Notes: a model not told the origin generated them from the letters alone. A DNA stretch of 64,000 bases from Oceanimonas doudoroffii (GCF_002242685.1 NZ_NBIM01000001.1:1178001-1242000); one strand, 5' to 3'; shown: positions 1 to 8,795, counted from the first letter of the stretch. Numbers and translations are program-made.

Positions 1-636
1 TCCGGGCTGTTCGGCTTTTTGTTTTACTTCGTCAGCTCCACCATTGGCCTGGTTGCCTTTATTCTCTACCCGAACATCAGCCCGGATCTGGCCATGCCCG
101 AGCTGATCCGTACCGCCCTGCCCCTGGGCATTACCGGCCTGGTGCTCGCCTCGCTGCTGGCGGTGGTGATGTCGACCGCCGATTCCTATCTCAACTCGGC
201 CACGGTGATCTTTGTACGGGATATCTACCAGGGCTTTATCAACCCCGAGGTGGATGAACGGAAAAAGCTGTGGATTGAACGCCTGATGAACCTGCTGATC
301 GGCGCCGGTGCCATCGTCTTTGCCCTTTATGCCACCTCCATTATCGACGCCCTGCTGCTCAGCTACTCACTGTGGGCCCCCACCATTCTGGTGCCCTTTG
401 TGCTGGGTGTGCTGCTGGATCTGAAATGCAGCAAATCGGCCATCGGCGCCATTCTCGCCGGTGCCCTGGTCACCCTGGTGTGGAAATGGGGCCCCTGGCC
501 TCTGGCCGACGTCACCGGACTCTCGGCGCTGGTGGCCGGCGTCTCCGCCAACCTGCTGACCTTCTTTATCATCTACCACATCTGCAAGTCCCGTCGGGGC
601 AAGCTGCACACCGTCAACGACTGGGCAAGGAGCTGA
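1..636 (+). CDS. Sodium:solute symporter (SSS family), C-terminal part only
   Basis: The reading frame is open from the first base, so the gene starts outside the window and only about 211 C-terminal residues are present. The protein is made of hydrophobic helices. It contains the SSS-type stretch MSTADSYLNSATVIFVRDIY, the region of transmembrane helix 8 where this family binds sodium and where serine/threonine ligands normally sit. It ends in a basic tail (residues KSRRGK). The family imports organic solutes such as amino acids, betaines or carboxylates using sodium. A small membrane protein follows 3 bp later and a DadA-like flavoprotein about 200 bp later, so the solute may be an amino acid or imino acid. 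The substrate cannot be named from sequence. Confidence 0.9.
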   Translation, partial: SGLFGFLFYFVSSTIGLVAFILYPNISPDLAMPELIRTALPLGITGLVLASLLAVVMSTADSYLNSATVIFVRDIYQGFINPEVDERKKLWIERLMNLLIGAGAIVFALYATSIIDALLLSYSLWAPTILVPFVLGVLLDLKCSKSAIGAILAGALVTLVWKWGPWPLADVTGLSALVAGVSANLLTFFIIYHICKSRRGKLHTVNDWARS

Positions 637-639
637 GTT

Positions 640-741
640 ATGCACTGGTTTGAACTCGTTATATATGCCACATCCGCCATTTGCATTCTGACCGCCCTGG
701 CGGTGGGGGTCATGTCTTACCGCTTTTACCAGGACAACTGA
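640..741 (+). CDS. 33-residue single-pass membrane protein, probable symporter small accessory subunit
   Basis: ATG three bases after the symporter stop, giving a 33-residue protein: MHWFELVIYATSAI at the start, one hydrophobic helix (about residues 5-26), then the polar end YRFYQDN. No other partner is encoded nearby. Very short one-helix proteins next to SSS or NSS symporters are known as small accessory subunits, and a comparable 37-residue gene lies next to the second symporter at 3638-5101. The tight spacing argues for translational coupling. The function is inferred from size, topology and position; no motif is diagnostic. Confidence 0.6.
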   Translation: MHWFELVIYATSAICILTALAVGVMSYRFYQDN

Positions 742-845
742 CCGGCAGGGGGGGCACTCCCCCTGCCTCACCCAGACTCGTGAACCGGCCGGCACGCCCG
801 GCCGGAACATTGTCTTCTTCGGTTCATTTGAGTGGTTGATTTACC

Positions 846-2084
846 ATGCAACATATTATTGTGGCCGGCGCCGGCATTGTGGGGCTGGCCGTTTGCAACG
901 CCCTGCTGGAGCAGGGCTGCCGGGTTACCCTGCTGGACGCCAACGCCCCCGGCTCCGGCACCTCTGCCGGCAATGCGGGGCTGATCGCCGACTATGCCAC
1001 CACGCCGTTGTCCAACCCCGACAGCCTGCGCGCCATGCTGCGGGAGCTGACTCGCCGCCAGCCCGCGCTCTCGGTGGAGCCACGCTACCTGGCCGCCCTC
1101 GGCGGCTTTGGCCGGCGCTTTCTGCAGGCCATGGCCAGCGAGGCCTTTAACAACAACAAGCAAACCCTGGTGGACCTGGTTTCAAGGGGGGCGGCACTGC
1201 AAAAAGGACTGCTGGAGAGCCTGAACTCGCCCGGGCTGTACCAGCAAACCGGCTGCCTGCAGATATTTCGGGATTCGGCGATAACGGAGCAGCAACTGGG
1301 CGCCCTGGCCGACGCCAAGCGGCGGGATGGCGTGGCCTGCGAGGCGCTGGTGCCGAAGGCCGTACTGGCACTGGAGCCGGCGCTGAACGTGCGGGGCCTG
1401 ACCGGCGGGCTCTGGTATTCCAACACCTGGTCATTGCGCGATCCGCAAGGTCTCTGTGTCCGGCTGTTTCGGCAGTTGCAGCGGCGGGGGCTGGAATATG
1501 TGCCGTCGCAGCTGGACCGGCTGACGCCGTACGAAGACAGGGTACAGGTGCTGGCCGGCGGCCAGACACTCGGTGCCGATGCCGTCGTGCTCTGTGCCGG
1601 ACTGGGCAACCAGGCGCTGCTGGCCCCCCTTGGCGTAAATCTGCCCGTGGTCAGTGAGCGGGGTTATCACCTGATGCTGGACCGGCAACAGGTGACGCTG
1701 AACCGGCCCGTGGGCTGGCTTTCCCGTTACTTTTACGCCACTCCCATGGACCAGGGCATTCGCATCGCCGGCACCACCCAGTTTGCCCGGCCCGACGCCC
1801 CCGCCGCGCAGCGTCGCTACCGCCACATGCAGGAATGGGCCGCCAGCCTGTTTGGCCAGCCGGTGTCGGTGTCGTCACAGTGGATGGGGGTGCGCCACAG
1901 CACGCCGGACTCCCTGCCGATCATCGGCCAGCTGCCAGGGCATAAACGGATCACGCTGGCCTTTGGCCATGGCCACCTGGGCATGACCCTGGCCGCCATC
2001 ACCGGTCGGCTGGTGGCCGACTGCGTGGCCGGCCGACAGACGGACAAGCTGCTTGCCAGCCTGTCCCCCGCACGCTTTATCTAA
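846..2084 (+). CDS. FAD-dependent amino-acid dehydrogenase, DadA/DAO family
   Basis: 412 residues, the usual length for the small subunit of D-amino-acid dehydrogenase. The N terminus carries the FAD-binding dinucleotide fold (VAGAGIVGLAVCNALLEQG) followed by the acidic residue of the second strand (LLDANAPGSGTSAGNAG). The C terminus has the family end pattern (FGHGHLGMTLAAITGRLVAD). Enzymes of this group oxidise D-amino acids, hydroxy-D-proline or related amines to imino acids and pass electrons to the respiratory chain. It lies in the same direction as the truncated symporter and its small partner, so these may form one uptake-and-oxidation unit. The exact substrate is unknown. ATG at 846 fits the fold, which begins at residue 3. 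Confidence 0.85.
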   Translation: MQHIIVAGAGIVGLAVCNALLEQGCRVTLLDANAPGSGTSAGNAGLIADYATTPLSNPDSLRAMLRELTRRQPALSVEPRYLAALGGFGRRFLQAMASEAFNNNKQTLVDLVSRGAALQKGLLESLNSPGLYQQTGCLQIFRDSAITEQQLGALADAKRRDGVACEALVPKAVLALEPALNVRGLTGGLWYSNTWSLRDPQGLCVRLFRQLQRRGLEYVPSQLDRLTPYEDRVQVLAGGQTLGADAVVLCAGLGNQALLAPLGVNLPVVSERGYHLMLDRQQVTLNRPVGWLSRYFYATPMDQGIRIAGTTQFARPDAPAAQRRYRHMQEWAASLFGQPVSVSSQWMGVRHSTPDSLPIIGQLPGHKRITLAFGHGHLGMTLAAITGRLVADCVAGRQTDKLLASLSPARFI

Positions 2085-2097
2085 GGTGTGGCCGGGC

Positions 2098-3465
2098 TCA
2101 GCCCAGCAGGTAGAAGTAACAGGCCAGCACGGCAATGCAGGCCAGGTTCAGCACAAAACCGGCCTTCATCATCTGTCCCTGACGGATCAGGCCGCTGCCG
2201 AACACGATGGCATTGGGCGGTGTGGCCACCGGCAGCATAAAGGCACAGGAGGCCGCCACCGCAATCACCGACGCCACCATGACCGGGGTCAGCCCCAGGC
2301 TTTCGGCCACCGCCGCAAACACCGGCACCAACAGCGCGGCACTGGCGGTGTTGGAGGCCAGTTCGGTCAGGAACACCACAAAGGCGGTAACGGTCAGCAG
2401 GATCACAAAGGGGCTGGCGTTTTCCAGCAGATCCGCCAGCACGTTGGCCAGAAACAGGCTGGTGCCGGTGTCACGCAATACGCTGCTCAGGGTCAGGCCG
2501 CCACCAAACAGCAGCAGCACGCCCCAGTCGGTATGCTTGGAAATATGCTGCCATTCGGCCACCCGGCTCAGGCCAATCAGGGTGATGGCCAGCAGTGCCA
2601 CCAGGGTATCGAAGCCCGCCAGTCCGCCCAGGGCGGCGGAAACGGGCGTGGAGAAAATCCACAGCGCCACCGTGACGGCAAAGATGGCCAGGGTGATTTT
2701 CCGCTTGCCGGTCCAGCTGACCGTTTCCTCGGGCAGTTCGATTCGCTGGCCGAGCTGCGGGCGGAACAACAGGTAAAGAATAACGATGGTCAGCGGCAGC
2801 AGCATCAGGGTAATGGGCAGGCCGAGCGCCATCCAGTCACTGAAGCTCAGGCCCACTTCGGCGGCGGCAATGGCATTGGGCGGGCTGCCCACCAGGGTGG
2901 CAATGCCGCCAATGCTGGCGCTGTAGGCAATGCCCAGCAGCACAAACACATAGGTGGCCCTGTGCTGCTGTTGATCCAGGCAGCTGAGCAGTCCCAGGGC
3001 CAGGGGCAGCATCATGGCAGCGGTGGCGGTGTTGCTGATCCACATCGACAAAAAGGCGGCGGTAAGAAACATCAACACCACCGCCAGGCTCAGGCGGCCG
3101 TTGGCCAGGCGCAGAATGCGGCTGGCGATCAGCTTGTCCAGCCCCTGGCTGTGCATAGCCGCGGCCAGGGCGAAGCCCCCCAGAAACAGAAAGATAATGG
3201 GGTTGGCAAAGTTGCCCAGCGCCGCCCCGGTGGACAATATGCCCATCACCGCCGCCAGCAGCGGCACCATCAGCGCGGTAATGGTGATGTGCACGGCCTC
3301 GGTCAGCCACAGCACGGCAATGAAGATCAGCAGGCTGAGGCCCTTGTTGACACCGGGCTCAAAGGGCAGAAACATCAGTAAAAGGACAAACAGGGCGATA
3401 TCGGCCAGCAATATCCACCCCTTGATGCTCAGTTTATTATCTTGCTGAAGGGCGTCGTTAACCAT
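2098..3465 (-). CDS. DASS family (SLC13-like) sodium/anion symporter
   Basis: About 455 residues from the ATG at 3465; a TTG eight codons upstream (3489) is also open but less likely. The protein is almost entirely hydrophobic and has the two repeated family motifs: SPPNAIAA near the middle and [12 protein letters not shown] near the C terminus. These are the hairpin segments that bind sodium and the carboxylate or sulfate in SLC13/VcINDY-type transporters. Likely substrates are di- or tricarboxylates or sulfate. It is convergent with the DadA-like gene (stops 13 bp apart) and lies downstream of the second SSS symporter on the same strand, separated from it by a terminator, so it is probably its own unit. 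Confidence 0.88.
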   Translation of the reverse strand: MVNDALQQDNKLSIKGWILLADIALFVLLLMFLPFEPGVNKGLSLLIFIAVLWLTEAVHITITALMVPLLAAVMGILSTGAALGNFANPIIFLFLGGFALAAAMHSQGLDKLIASRILRLANGRLSLAVVLMFLTAAFLSMWISNTATAAMMLPLALGLLSCLDQQQHRATYVFVLLGIAYSASIGGIATLVGSPPNAIAAAEVGLSFSDWMALGLPITLMLLPLTIVILYLLFRPQLGQRIELPEETVSWTGKRKITLAIFAVTVALWIFSTPVSAALGGLAGFDTLVALLAITLIGLSRVAEWQHISKHTDWGVLLLFGGGLTLSSVLRDTGTSLFLANVLADLLENASPFVILLTVTAFVVFLTELASNTASAALLVPVFAAVAESLGLTPVMVASVIAVAASCAFMLPVATPPNAIVFGSGLIRQGQMMKAGFVLNLACIAVLACYFYLLG

Positions 3466-3585
3466 ACGTTTATCTGCTATGGGTTTCAAATAAGGCGCGG
3501 GAGCTTATCAGAAAGCCAAGCGGCAAGAATATACGACGATGCTCAAAACGTGATCCTGGCCACCGCTGTTCGCCGCCGCCAAGCG

Positions 3586-3612
3586 CGAAAAGGCCCGGAC
3601 ATGCCGGGCCTT
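3586..3612 (-). terminator. Rho-independent terminator of the SSS symporter gene
   Basis: Nine-base-pair stem AAGGCCCGG / CCGGGCCTT with a five-base loop at 3590-3612. On the minus strand it is followed by TTTTCGCG. It lies 26 bp past the symporter stop at 3638. Confidence 0.75.
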
Positions 3613-3637
3613 GTTACAGCTATGTTTCGACCACGGT

Positions 3638-5101
3638 TCAGCAACTGCGGGCCAGGGTGCCGGCGGTAGCGCCCTGGGTCAGCTTGCTCACCGCCACATA
3701 GATGACGGACGAGGCCAGGCAGCCGTAGAGCGGGCCCTCCACCCAGCCCACATCGGTCAACAGCAGGAAGCTGCCGCTGGTGACAAAGCCGGTGACCATG
3801 GCGGCCAGGGCGCCGTAACCATTGCCCTGCCAGAAGGAGGAGATGAATACCGGACCTATCATCACCGCCAGCAGGGTGCCGGAGCCAAGAATACCCAGCC
3901 AGGACAGCATAAAGGGCGGCGCATACAGCATCATCAAAAAGCCGACAAAGCCCAGAATGGCCACCCAGATACGGTTGATCCACAGAATACGGGCGCCGGA
4001 CGCGGTGCTGTGAGGGAACAGCGCGGTACGCAGGTCGTGGGAGGCGGCGCTCGACACCGTGTGCAACAGCGAGTTGGCGGTGGACTTCATGGCGAACAGA
4101 ATAAACAGGGTGATGACGCCCGCCAGTGCCGGGTGCAGGAAGTTGGCCAGATAGACCGGCATGGCCTGATCCGCTTCCGCCAGCTCGGGGTGTGCCACCC
4201 GCACATACATGCCCACGATGGGCACCAGGCTCAGCAGGCAGCCCATGGGCGCCACCCAGATCGCCACCTGGTGCATCTTCACGGTCGGTTTAAAGGCCAG
4301 AAAGCGCACCGCCATATAAGGCAACACGGCAGTAAACAGGAAGGCATAGGGCAGCACCAGAAACACCGAGCCCTTGCTCTCGCCGTAAGGCGCCGAGGTG
4401 CTCGGGTTGAGCAGCGCCGGATCGATGGCATTGAGACGGTCAATCATCTCGCTCAGGCTAATGTCGGTAAAGATCTGCACCATCATCACTACGGCGCCGA
4501 TGCCCATGCCCGCCACCATCAGGGTATCGGTCCAGGCCACCGCGGCCAGGCCACCGAGCATGGTGTAGAGAATGATCACCGAGATCATCAGCAAGGCGCT
4601 TTCGGTGAGCTCAATGCCCAGCCAGGAAGCGCCCAGCAGGCCCACCGCCTTGATCTGGCTGGTGAGAAACACCAGCAGCAGCACTATGGTAATGGTGGCC
4701 GCCACACCCTTGACCCAGCGCTCGAGCCGGTCGCCACCGCCATGCACCTGAGACACATACTCGGGAATGGTACAACTGCCCAGCTCTTCGGCGCGCCGGC
4801 GCAGAAAGTGGGCAAAATAGAGCACGGCGATCACCATGGCCGGGGCGAAAAAGAAATTGCCCAGCACTTCCACCGAGCCAAACTCGTAGGCCACACCGGG
4901 GGAGCCCATAAAGCCCCAGCCGCTGAAGCCGGTGGCCACTATGGTGCCGGCGCCCACAAAGGGCCCCAGGCTGCGGCCGGCCACCAGAAAGCCGGTTTCG
5001 TCGCTGTCTTTGACTACCCGGCTGGACAGGTAACCAATCAGGATCAGCACACCGAAGGAGCCCAGCAGCAGGGCCCAGTTCAACAATGAATAGTTTTCCA
5101 T
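3638..5101 (-). CDS. Sodium:solute symporter (SSS family), full length
   Basis: 487 residues starting at the ATG at 5101; a GTG one codon earlier is possible, but the AGGGA ribosome site is better spaced from the ATG. About 13 hydrophobic helices can be traced. Family marks include GFSGWGFMGSPGVAY near the N terminus (the unwound first core helix) and MKSTANSLLHTVSSAASHDL in helix 8, which supplies the serine/threonine sodium ligands. The gene sits between a 37-residue membrane protein gene (33 bp upstream) and a terminator. It lies immediately downstream of creatinase 1 but is separated from it by another terminator. A role in uptake of creatine, sarcosine or a related zwitterion is possible from context only. 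Confidence 0.9.
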   Translation of the reverse strand: MENYSLLNWALLLGSFGVLILIGYLSSRVVKDSDETGFLVAGRSLGPFVGAGTIVATGFSGWGFMGSPGVAYEFGSVEVLGNFFFAPAMVIAVLYFAHFLRRRAEELGSCTIPEYVSQVHGGGDRLERWVKGVAATITIVLLLVFLTSQIKAVGLLGASWLGIELTESALLMISVIILYTMLGGLAAVAWTDTLMVAGMGIGAVVMMVQIFTDISLSEMIDRLNAIDPALLNPSTSAPYGESKGSVFLVLPYAFLFTAVLPYMAVRFLAFKPTVKMHQVAIWVAPMGCLLSLVPIVGMYVRVAHPELAEADQAMPVYLANFLHPALAGVITLFILFAMKSTANSLLHTVSSAASHDLRTALFPHSTASGARILWINRIWVAILGFVGFLMMLYAPPFMLSWLGILGSGTLLAVMIGPVFISSFWQGNGYGALAAMVTGFVTSGSFLLLTDVGWVEGPLYGCLASSVIYVAVSKLTQGATAGTLARSC

Positions 5102-5134
5102 CACTCGTTCCCTTTGATCGTGGGGTCGGTTAAC

Positions 5135-5248
5135 TCAGCGGTCGCTTTTGCCGGCATGCTGCCGGTAGACGTAAGCCAGGGTGGCCCATGCGAGAATGAT
5201 GGCGTTCAGATAGGCAAACCATTCCATGGTCCAGGATTCAATCAACAT
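5135..5248 (-). CDS. 37-residue membrane protein, probable symporter small accessory subunit
   Basis: ATG at 5248 preceded by a good ribosome site (AAAGAGGTAGCAGTC before the start). The product begins MLIESWTMEWFAYLNAI, has one hydrophobic helix (about residues 10-28, rich in Ala, Leu, Ile and Trp) and ends in a short basic tail (YRQHAGKSDR). It lies 33 bp upstream of the SSS symporter in the same direction, with no other gene between. Short single-helix proteins coded beside SSS transporters are thought to assist the transporter. The call rests on size, topology and position. Confidence 0.65.
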   Translation of the reverse strand: MLIESWTMEWFAYLNAIILAWATLAYVYRQHAGKSDR

Positions 5249-5361
5249 GACTGCTACCTCTTTGAGCGGCTTCTTGCGAAGCGGGTTTAATGGCACTGAT
5301 TCCACCGGCCGTGGCCGGCCTCACCAGAAGTAGACGGCAACAATTTTCCCTTCATTGCCGT

Positions 5362-5394
5362 GAAACAAGACAGGCTCACCGGACCGGCGAGCCT
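5362..5394 (-). terminator. Rho-independent terminator of creatinase 1
   Basis: Hairpin 5372-5394, stem AGGCTCGCCG / CGGTGAGCCT on the minus strand (one G-U pair), three-base loop, followed by GTCTTGTTTC. It lies 8 bp past the creatinase stop. Confidence 0.75.
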
Positions 5395-5402
5395 GCTCTT
5401 TA

Positions 5403-6614
5403 TCAGCCCTTGATAATGTTGTGCTCAGGGCCGAAGGGGAAGCGGGTGATGTTTTCCACGCCGCTGTCGCTGATCACCAGAATGTCGTGCTCGCGGTAGC
5501 CACCGGCACCGGGCAGACCTTCTGGCAGCATGATCATCGGCTCCATCGACACCACATGACCCGGCTCCAGTACGGTTTCAATGTCTTCCCGCAGCTCCAG
5601 GCCCGCTTCACGGCCGTAGTAGTGGCTCAGGGTGCCGAAGGAGTGACCGTAGCCAAAGGTGCGATACTGCAGCACGTCGTGCTCGGCAAAGATCTCGTTG
5701 AGCTCGGCGGCGATGTCGCAGCAGCGGTTGCCGGCCTTGATCAGCTCCAGGCCACGGCGGTGCACCTTGCAGTTGATTTCCCACAGCTCCAGGTGGCGGT
5801 CGGATACGTGCTCGCTGAACAGGGTCCGCTCCAGCGCGGTGTAGTAGCCGCCAATCATCGGGAAGGTGTTCAGGCTGAGAATGTCGCCGGCCTCGATTTT
5901 GCGGCTGGTGACCGGGTTGTGGGCGCCGTCGGTGTTGATGCCGGACTGGAACCACACCCAAGTGTCCATCAGCTCGCCATGGGGAAAGGTGCGGGCAATT
6001 TCGCGCACCATGGCCTGAGTACCGGCCAGGGCCACTTCGTATTCCGGCACGCCCACGGCAATGGCGTCACGAATGGCGGCTCCGCCCACATCGGCCACGC
6101 GGGCCCCCTGCTTGATAAGCGCAATTTCTTCGGCGGACTTGATCATGCGCATCTTCATGGTGGGCACGCCGATGTCCACAAACTCGGCTTCCGGCAACGC
6201 GGCCTTGAGCTTGTCGAGGTTCTGCAGGCTCAGGTGGTCAAATTCCACCCCCACGCGGCGGGCGCCGCCAATCAGCTGCTGCACGCCCCGGAAAAAGTTG
6301 TCTTTCTGCCAGTCGGTATACACCAGGTTGTCGCCCAGGGCGTTACGGCGGTAAGGCTGGCCACCGTCGATGTTGGCGGTAATGGTGGTGTGAATGTCCT
6401 GGGTCACCGCCAGGCCATAATCCCGACCGAAACGGCAGTACACAAAATCACTGAAATAGTTGATGTTGTGATAGGAAGTGAACAGCACGGCGTCCACGTC
6501 GTTGGCGGCCATGTATTGGCGCAGCTTCTGCTGGCGGGAACGCATTTCCGCCTCGGAAAACATGCCGCGAACTTTTTCACCGTTGGGAATGGTCAGGGTG
6601 TTGGGCATCTGCAT
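5403..6614 (-). CDS. Creatinase (creatine amidinohydrolase), copy 1
   Basis: 403 residues, the same length as the Pseudomonas putida enzyme, with the same opening MQMP. It hydrolyses creatine to sarcosine and urea in the cytoplasm (EC 3.5.3.3) and does not use a metal although it has the pita-bread fold of M24 peptidases. The catalytic histidine falls at residue 232 (context NTDGAHNPVTSRK), exactly the known position. The substrate-binding segments TALERTLF (Glu262) and VSMEPMIMLPEG (Glu358) are also present, as is TFGYGHSFGTLSHYYGRE. A strong ribosome site (AAGGAAGGAG) precedes ATG 6614. Together with creatininase at 10263 it forms the standard two-step creatinine route. A near-identical copy lies at 12802. 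A peptidase or DMSP-lyase (DddP) assignment is less likely because the metal ligands of those enzymes are absent and the creatinase residues are present. Confidence 0.95.
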   Translation of the reverse strand: MQMPNTLTIPNGEKVRGMFSEAEMRSRQQKLRQYMAANDVDAVLFTSYHNINYFSDFVYCRFGRDYGLAVTQDIHTTITANIDGGQPYRRNALGDNLVYTDWQKDNFFRGVQQLIGGARRVGVEFDHLSLQNLDKLKAALPEAEFVDIGVPTMKMRMIKSAEEIALIKQGARVADVGGAAIRDAIAVGVPEYEVALAGTQAMVREIARTFPHGELMDTWVWFQSGINTDGAHNPVTSRKIEAGDILSLNTFPMIGGYYTALERTLFSEHVSDRHLELWEINCKVHRRGLELIKAGNRCCDIAAELNEIFAEHDVLQYRTFGYGHSFGTLSHYYGREAGLELREDIETVLEPGHVVSMEPMIMLPEGLPGAGGYREHDILVISDSGVENITRFPFGPEHNIIKG

Positions 6615-6757
6615 GGTAAGGCTCCTTCCTTCTAGCTTGGTAACAGGGTTGTTAACTGCGCCCCATGAATGGCTGATTAGCGCATGTCCCTGATGCTAGA
6701 GGCTGGCCGCCCATAACAGAAATGAATACTTTAAATCACCGCATTTGGATTGTTAAT
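6615..6757 (-). promoter_or_regulatory. Conserved leader/promoter region of creatinase 1
   Basis: 143 bp upstream of creatinase 1 that is largely repeated upstream of creatinase 2 (14014-14157). It includes identical blocks such as AACAGGGTTGTTAACTGCGC, GCGCATGTCCCTGATGCTAG and CATAACAGAAATGAATACTT (plus-strand text). Conservation of non-coding DNA between the copies suggests promoter and regulator sites. I could not assign clear -35/-10 boxes; a weak candidate on the minus strand is TTTCTG, 18 bp, TAGCAT. Confidence 0.55.
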
Positions 6758-6843
6758 GCAATGTAACCACACTGGCGCAATTACCACCTCGCTAGGCCCC
6801 GTAAATTGTCTGATTACAGCCCTAGTGAGTGGAGAGGCATTCC

Positions 6844-6890
6844 AAATAAAAAGTGATACTCTGTTTTTTATTCATTAAACAGAATATCAC
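6844..6890 (-). terminator. Rho-independent terminator of BCCT transporter 1
   Basis: Inverted repeat GTGATA-CT-CTGTTT / AAACAG-AA-TATCAC (6853-6890) with a ten-base loop. On the minus strand it is followed by TTTTTATTT. It lies 43 bp past the transporter stop. The surrounding 6840-6932 is strongly A+T rich and holds no gene. Confidence 0.75.
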
Positions 6891-6932
6891 CGGGAGCATA
6901 TTAAAATTTAAACGCATTAAAAATCACAACAA

Positions 6933-8654
6933 TCACTCACTTTTAAGAAGCTCACTATTATTTATCGCACGAAGAATACCATTTTCATCAACGCTAAGGT
7001 TTACTTCAGGATCTGGATTATTTACTGCTTTCTCTAGCTCCTTTATGTAGCTATCTCTATTAAGCAACCGCTTAATCATATTGACAATCATGATCAATAT
7101 AACGATGGAGAAAGGAAATGCACCAACAATGGTTCCTGTTTGTACAGTATCCACAACGCCACTCCCCCCTAGTGTTAGCAGAACCGTGGCTACCGCGGCA
7201 ATACTTATAACCAGAGCAACTCTAAACCACGCTCCCGAGCTCTTCGGTGCGGAAACAAACTCTGCGAGCGCATAAGTTCCTGCATCTAACGATGTAACGT
7301 AGTAGGTTGCAACCAAGACTGTTGCTACAACCAGAAGTAAGCTTCCCACAACAGGGATCGACTCCAGCATGGCAAACAGCCCACTAGATACATTTTCACC
7401 TACGGCAGCCGATATGCTGCGACCGGTCTGATCATCGTAGTAAATGGCAGCAGAGCCCAATATCCCTATCCAAAGCATCACAATCAAGGATGGAACAATA
7501 GTAACTCCCACCACAAACTCTCGAAGCGTACGACCACGGGAGATACGAGCGATGAACCCGGCAACAAAGGGAGAAAAAGCAATGACCCAGCACCAGATAA
7601 ATACCGTCCACCAGCCATTCCAGCTTTGCTGCCATGAATTTAGTGGTTCCGCACTATTGGGTGCATCTGTCCAAAAACTCATCGGAATGAAATGACTAAA
7701 ATACGAGCCAAAGGTTTGTGTTACATTAGACAGAATAAAGAGAGTCGGACCAAATATGAAGGCTGCAGCAACAAGCACTATGCTCAGAACTGAATTTGCT
7801 TCACTAATCAACTTCATCCCTTTCCCGATACCAAAAAAGGCTGATATAGCAGCAGCGGAACCTAATGCGACAATAACCAAAAACCAAATGGTCGCCCCAC
7901 CATTGATTGAGGTAAATGAGCCTAGGCCGGAAGTAAACTGCATTGCAGCAAAAGCAAAAGACGTTGCCAACCCGAACACCGTAGCCATAATTGCCAACAG
8001 CTCGACAAGCACACCAATAGACCCTTGTAGCCATTGCGGCAACATATCTACCGTCGCTTCACGAAATGTCAAGGTTTTACCTAAATTATGATGCGAGTAC
8101 GCTAGGCACACTGCAACTATGCAATACATGGCCCATGCGGTAAATCCCCAATGAAAGTACGTCCAAACGATTCCTCCAGCTGCGACATCACCTTCCACCG
8201 CCCGCACAACAGGGCTATCATCGCGTAACATAATTGGCTCAGCGACTGACCAGAATATCAGTCCAACCCCTTGCCCACAGGCAAACAACATTGAGTACCA
8301 GGCAAAGTTACTGTACTCGGGTTTAGCCGCAGGCCCTCCCAGGCGAACTTGTTTTCCTACCTTACTGAAGGCTAGCCAGCCACATACAGCTACAGCGAAG
8401 ACCGAGTATAAAATGAATAGCCAGGTAAACCCTCCTGTTACATATGTCCTCAGTTCGAAAATAATGCCTGCAACACCTTCAGGGTTTCTCAACACCATCA
8501 CAATTAGAGCAATGATAACGACAGGAGGTGTCAGTTGAATCAACATTCGACTAACCGCCGGCAGGTCAGCTCCCATAACCCTTGGAACGGTTAGATCCTG
8601 GTTTATAGATGGGCAATCGCCCGGGTGATTGTTTGTTGATTTATGATTCGCCAT
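6933..8654 (-). CDS. BCCT family transporter 1, with altered aromatic-box motif
   Basis: 573 residues with twelve hydrophobic helices and the BCCT signature region GWWTVFIWCWVIAFSPFVAG followed by RISRGRTLREFVVG. BCCT carriers import betaine, carnitine, choline or similar zwitterions by sodium coupling or exchange. In well-studied members helix 8 has WWxxW, whose tryptophans hold the trimethylammonium group. Here the equivalent is WVIAF, so two of the three tryptophans are missing and a different head group (a guanidino group, for example) may be bound. Its place among creatinine genes suggests creatine or creatinine transport, which is inference. Base composition is clearly lower in G+C than the flanking creatinases, as in the adjacent asnS, suggesting acquisition from another source. 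ATG 8654 has an AAGGAGG ribosome site. Confidence 0.9.
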   Translation of the reverse strand: MANHKSTNNHPGDCPSINQDLTVPRVMGADLPAVSRMLIQLTPPVVIIALIVMVLRNPEGVAGIIFELRTYVTGGFTWLFILYSVFAVAVCGWLAFSKVGKQVRLGGPAAKPEYSNFAWYSMLFACGQGVGLIFWSVAEPIMLRDDSPVVRAVEGDVAAGGIVWTYFHWGFTAWAMYCIVAVCLAYSHHNLGKTLTFREATVDMLPQWLQGSIGVLVELLAIMATVFGLATSFAFAAMQFTSGLGSFTSINGGATIWFLVIVALGSAAAISAFFGIGKGMKLISEANSVLSIVLVAAAFIFGPTLFILSNVTQTFGSYFSHFIPMSFWTDAPNSAEPLNSWQQSWNGWWTVFIWCWVIAFSPFVAGFIARISRGRTLREFVVGVTIVPSLIVMLWIGILGSAAIYYDDQTGRSISAAVGENVSSGLFAMLESIPVVGSLLLVVATVLVATYYVTSLDAGTYALAEFVSAPKSSGAWFRVALVISIAAVATVLLTLGGSGVVDTVQTGTIVGAFPFSIVILIMIVNMIKRLLNRDSYIKELEKAVNNPDPEVNLSVDENGILRAINNSELLKSE

Positions 8655-8795
8655 TTAACACCCCTCCTTGTTTATATTACTGTCAACCAAATCCCTTGAC
8701 ATCGGCTTCTTAGATGAAAGAGAGCCTGACTGAATCACTAAAACCCAGAGTTCAGATCAAGCTCATAATTTAAATTATTCTGTTTTACATTTTAA

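Larger units (their letters stand above)
5403..6757 (-). repeat. Long direct repeat, copy A (creatinase gene plus upstream region)
   Basis: This segment is repeated in the same orientation at 12802-14157. Both the coding region and about 140 bp upstream match closely; similarity stops around the shared TTGTTAAT and does not include the terminators. Most differences I noticed inside the gene are in third codon positions. Confidence 0.85.

Noticed and set aside
2053..3381. Long open frame on the plus strand opposite the DASS transporter gene
   Set aside because: Composition is rich in His, Gln and Gly with no domain, typical of the antisense of a hydrophobic GC-rich gene; the minus strand has a clear family member.
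3611..5089. 492-codon plus-strand frame opposite the SSS symporter
   Set aside because: Low-complexity antisense of membrane helices; no ribosome site or family similarity.
5403..6614. Assignment of the creatinase as Xaa-Pro peptidase or DMSP lyase DddP
   Set aside because: Length, opening residues, His232 context and substrate-binding glutamates match creatinase, and creatininase lies nearby.
5421..6635. Plus-strand frame opposite creatinase 1 and a similar one at 12619-14148
   Set aside because: Both are mirror frames of highly similar genes and therefore resemble each other; the creatinase residues are on the minus strand.
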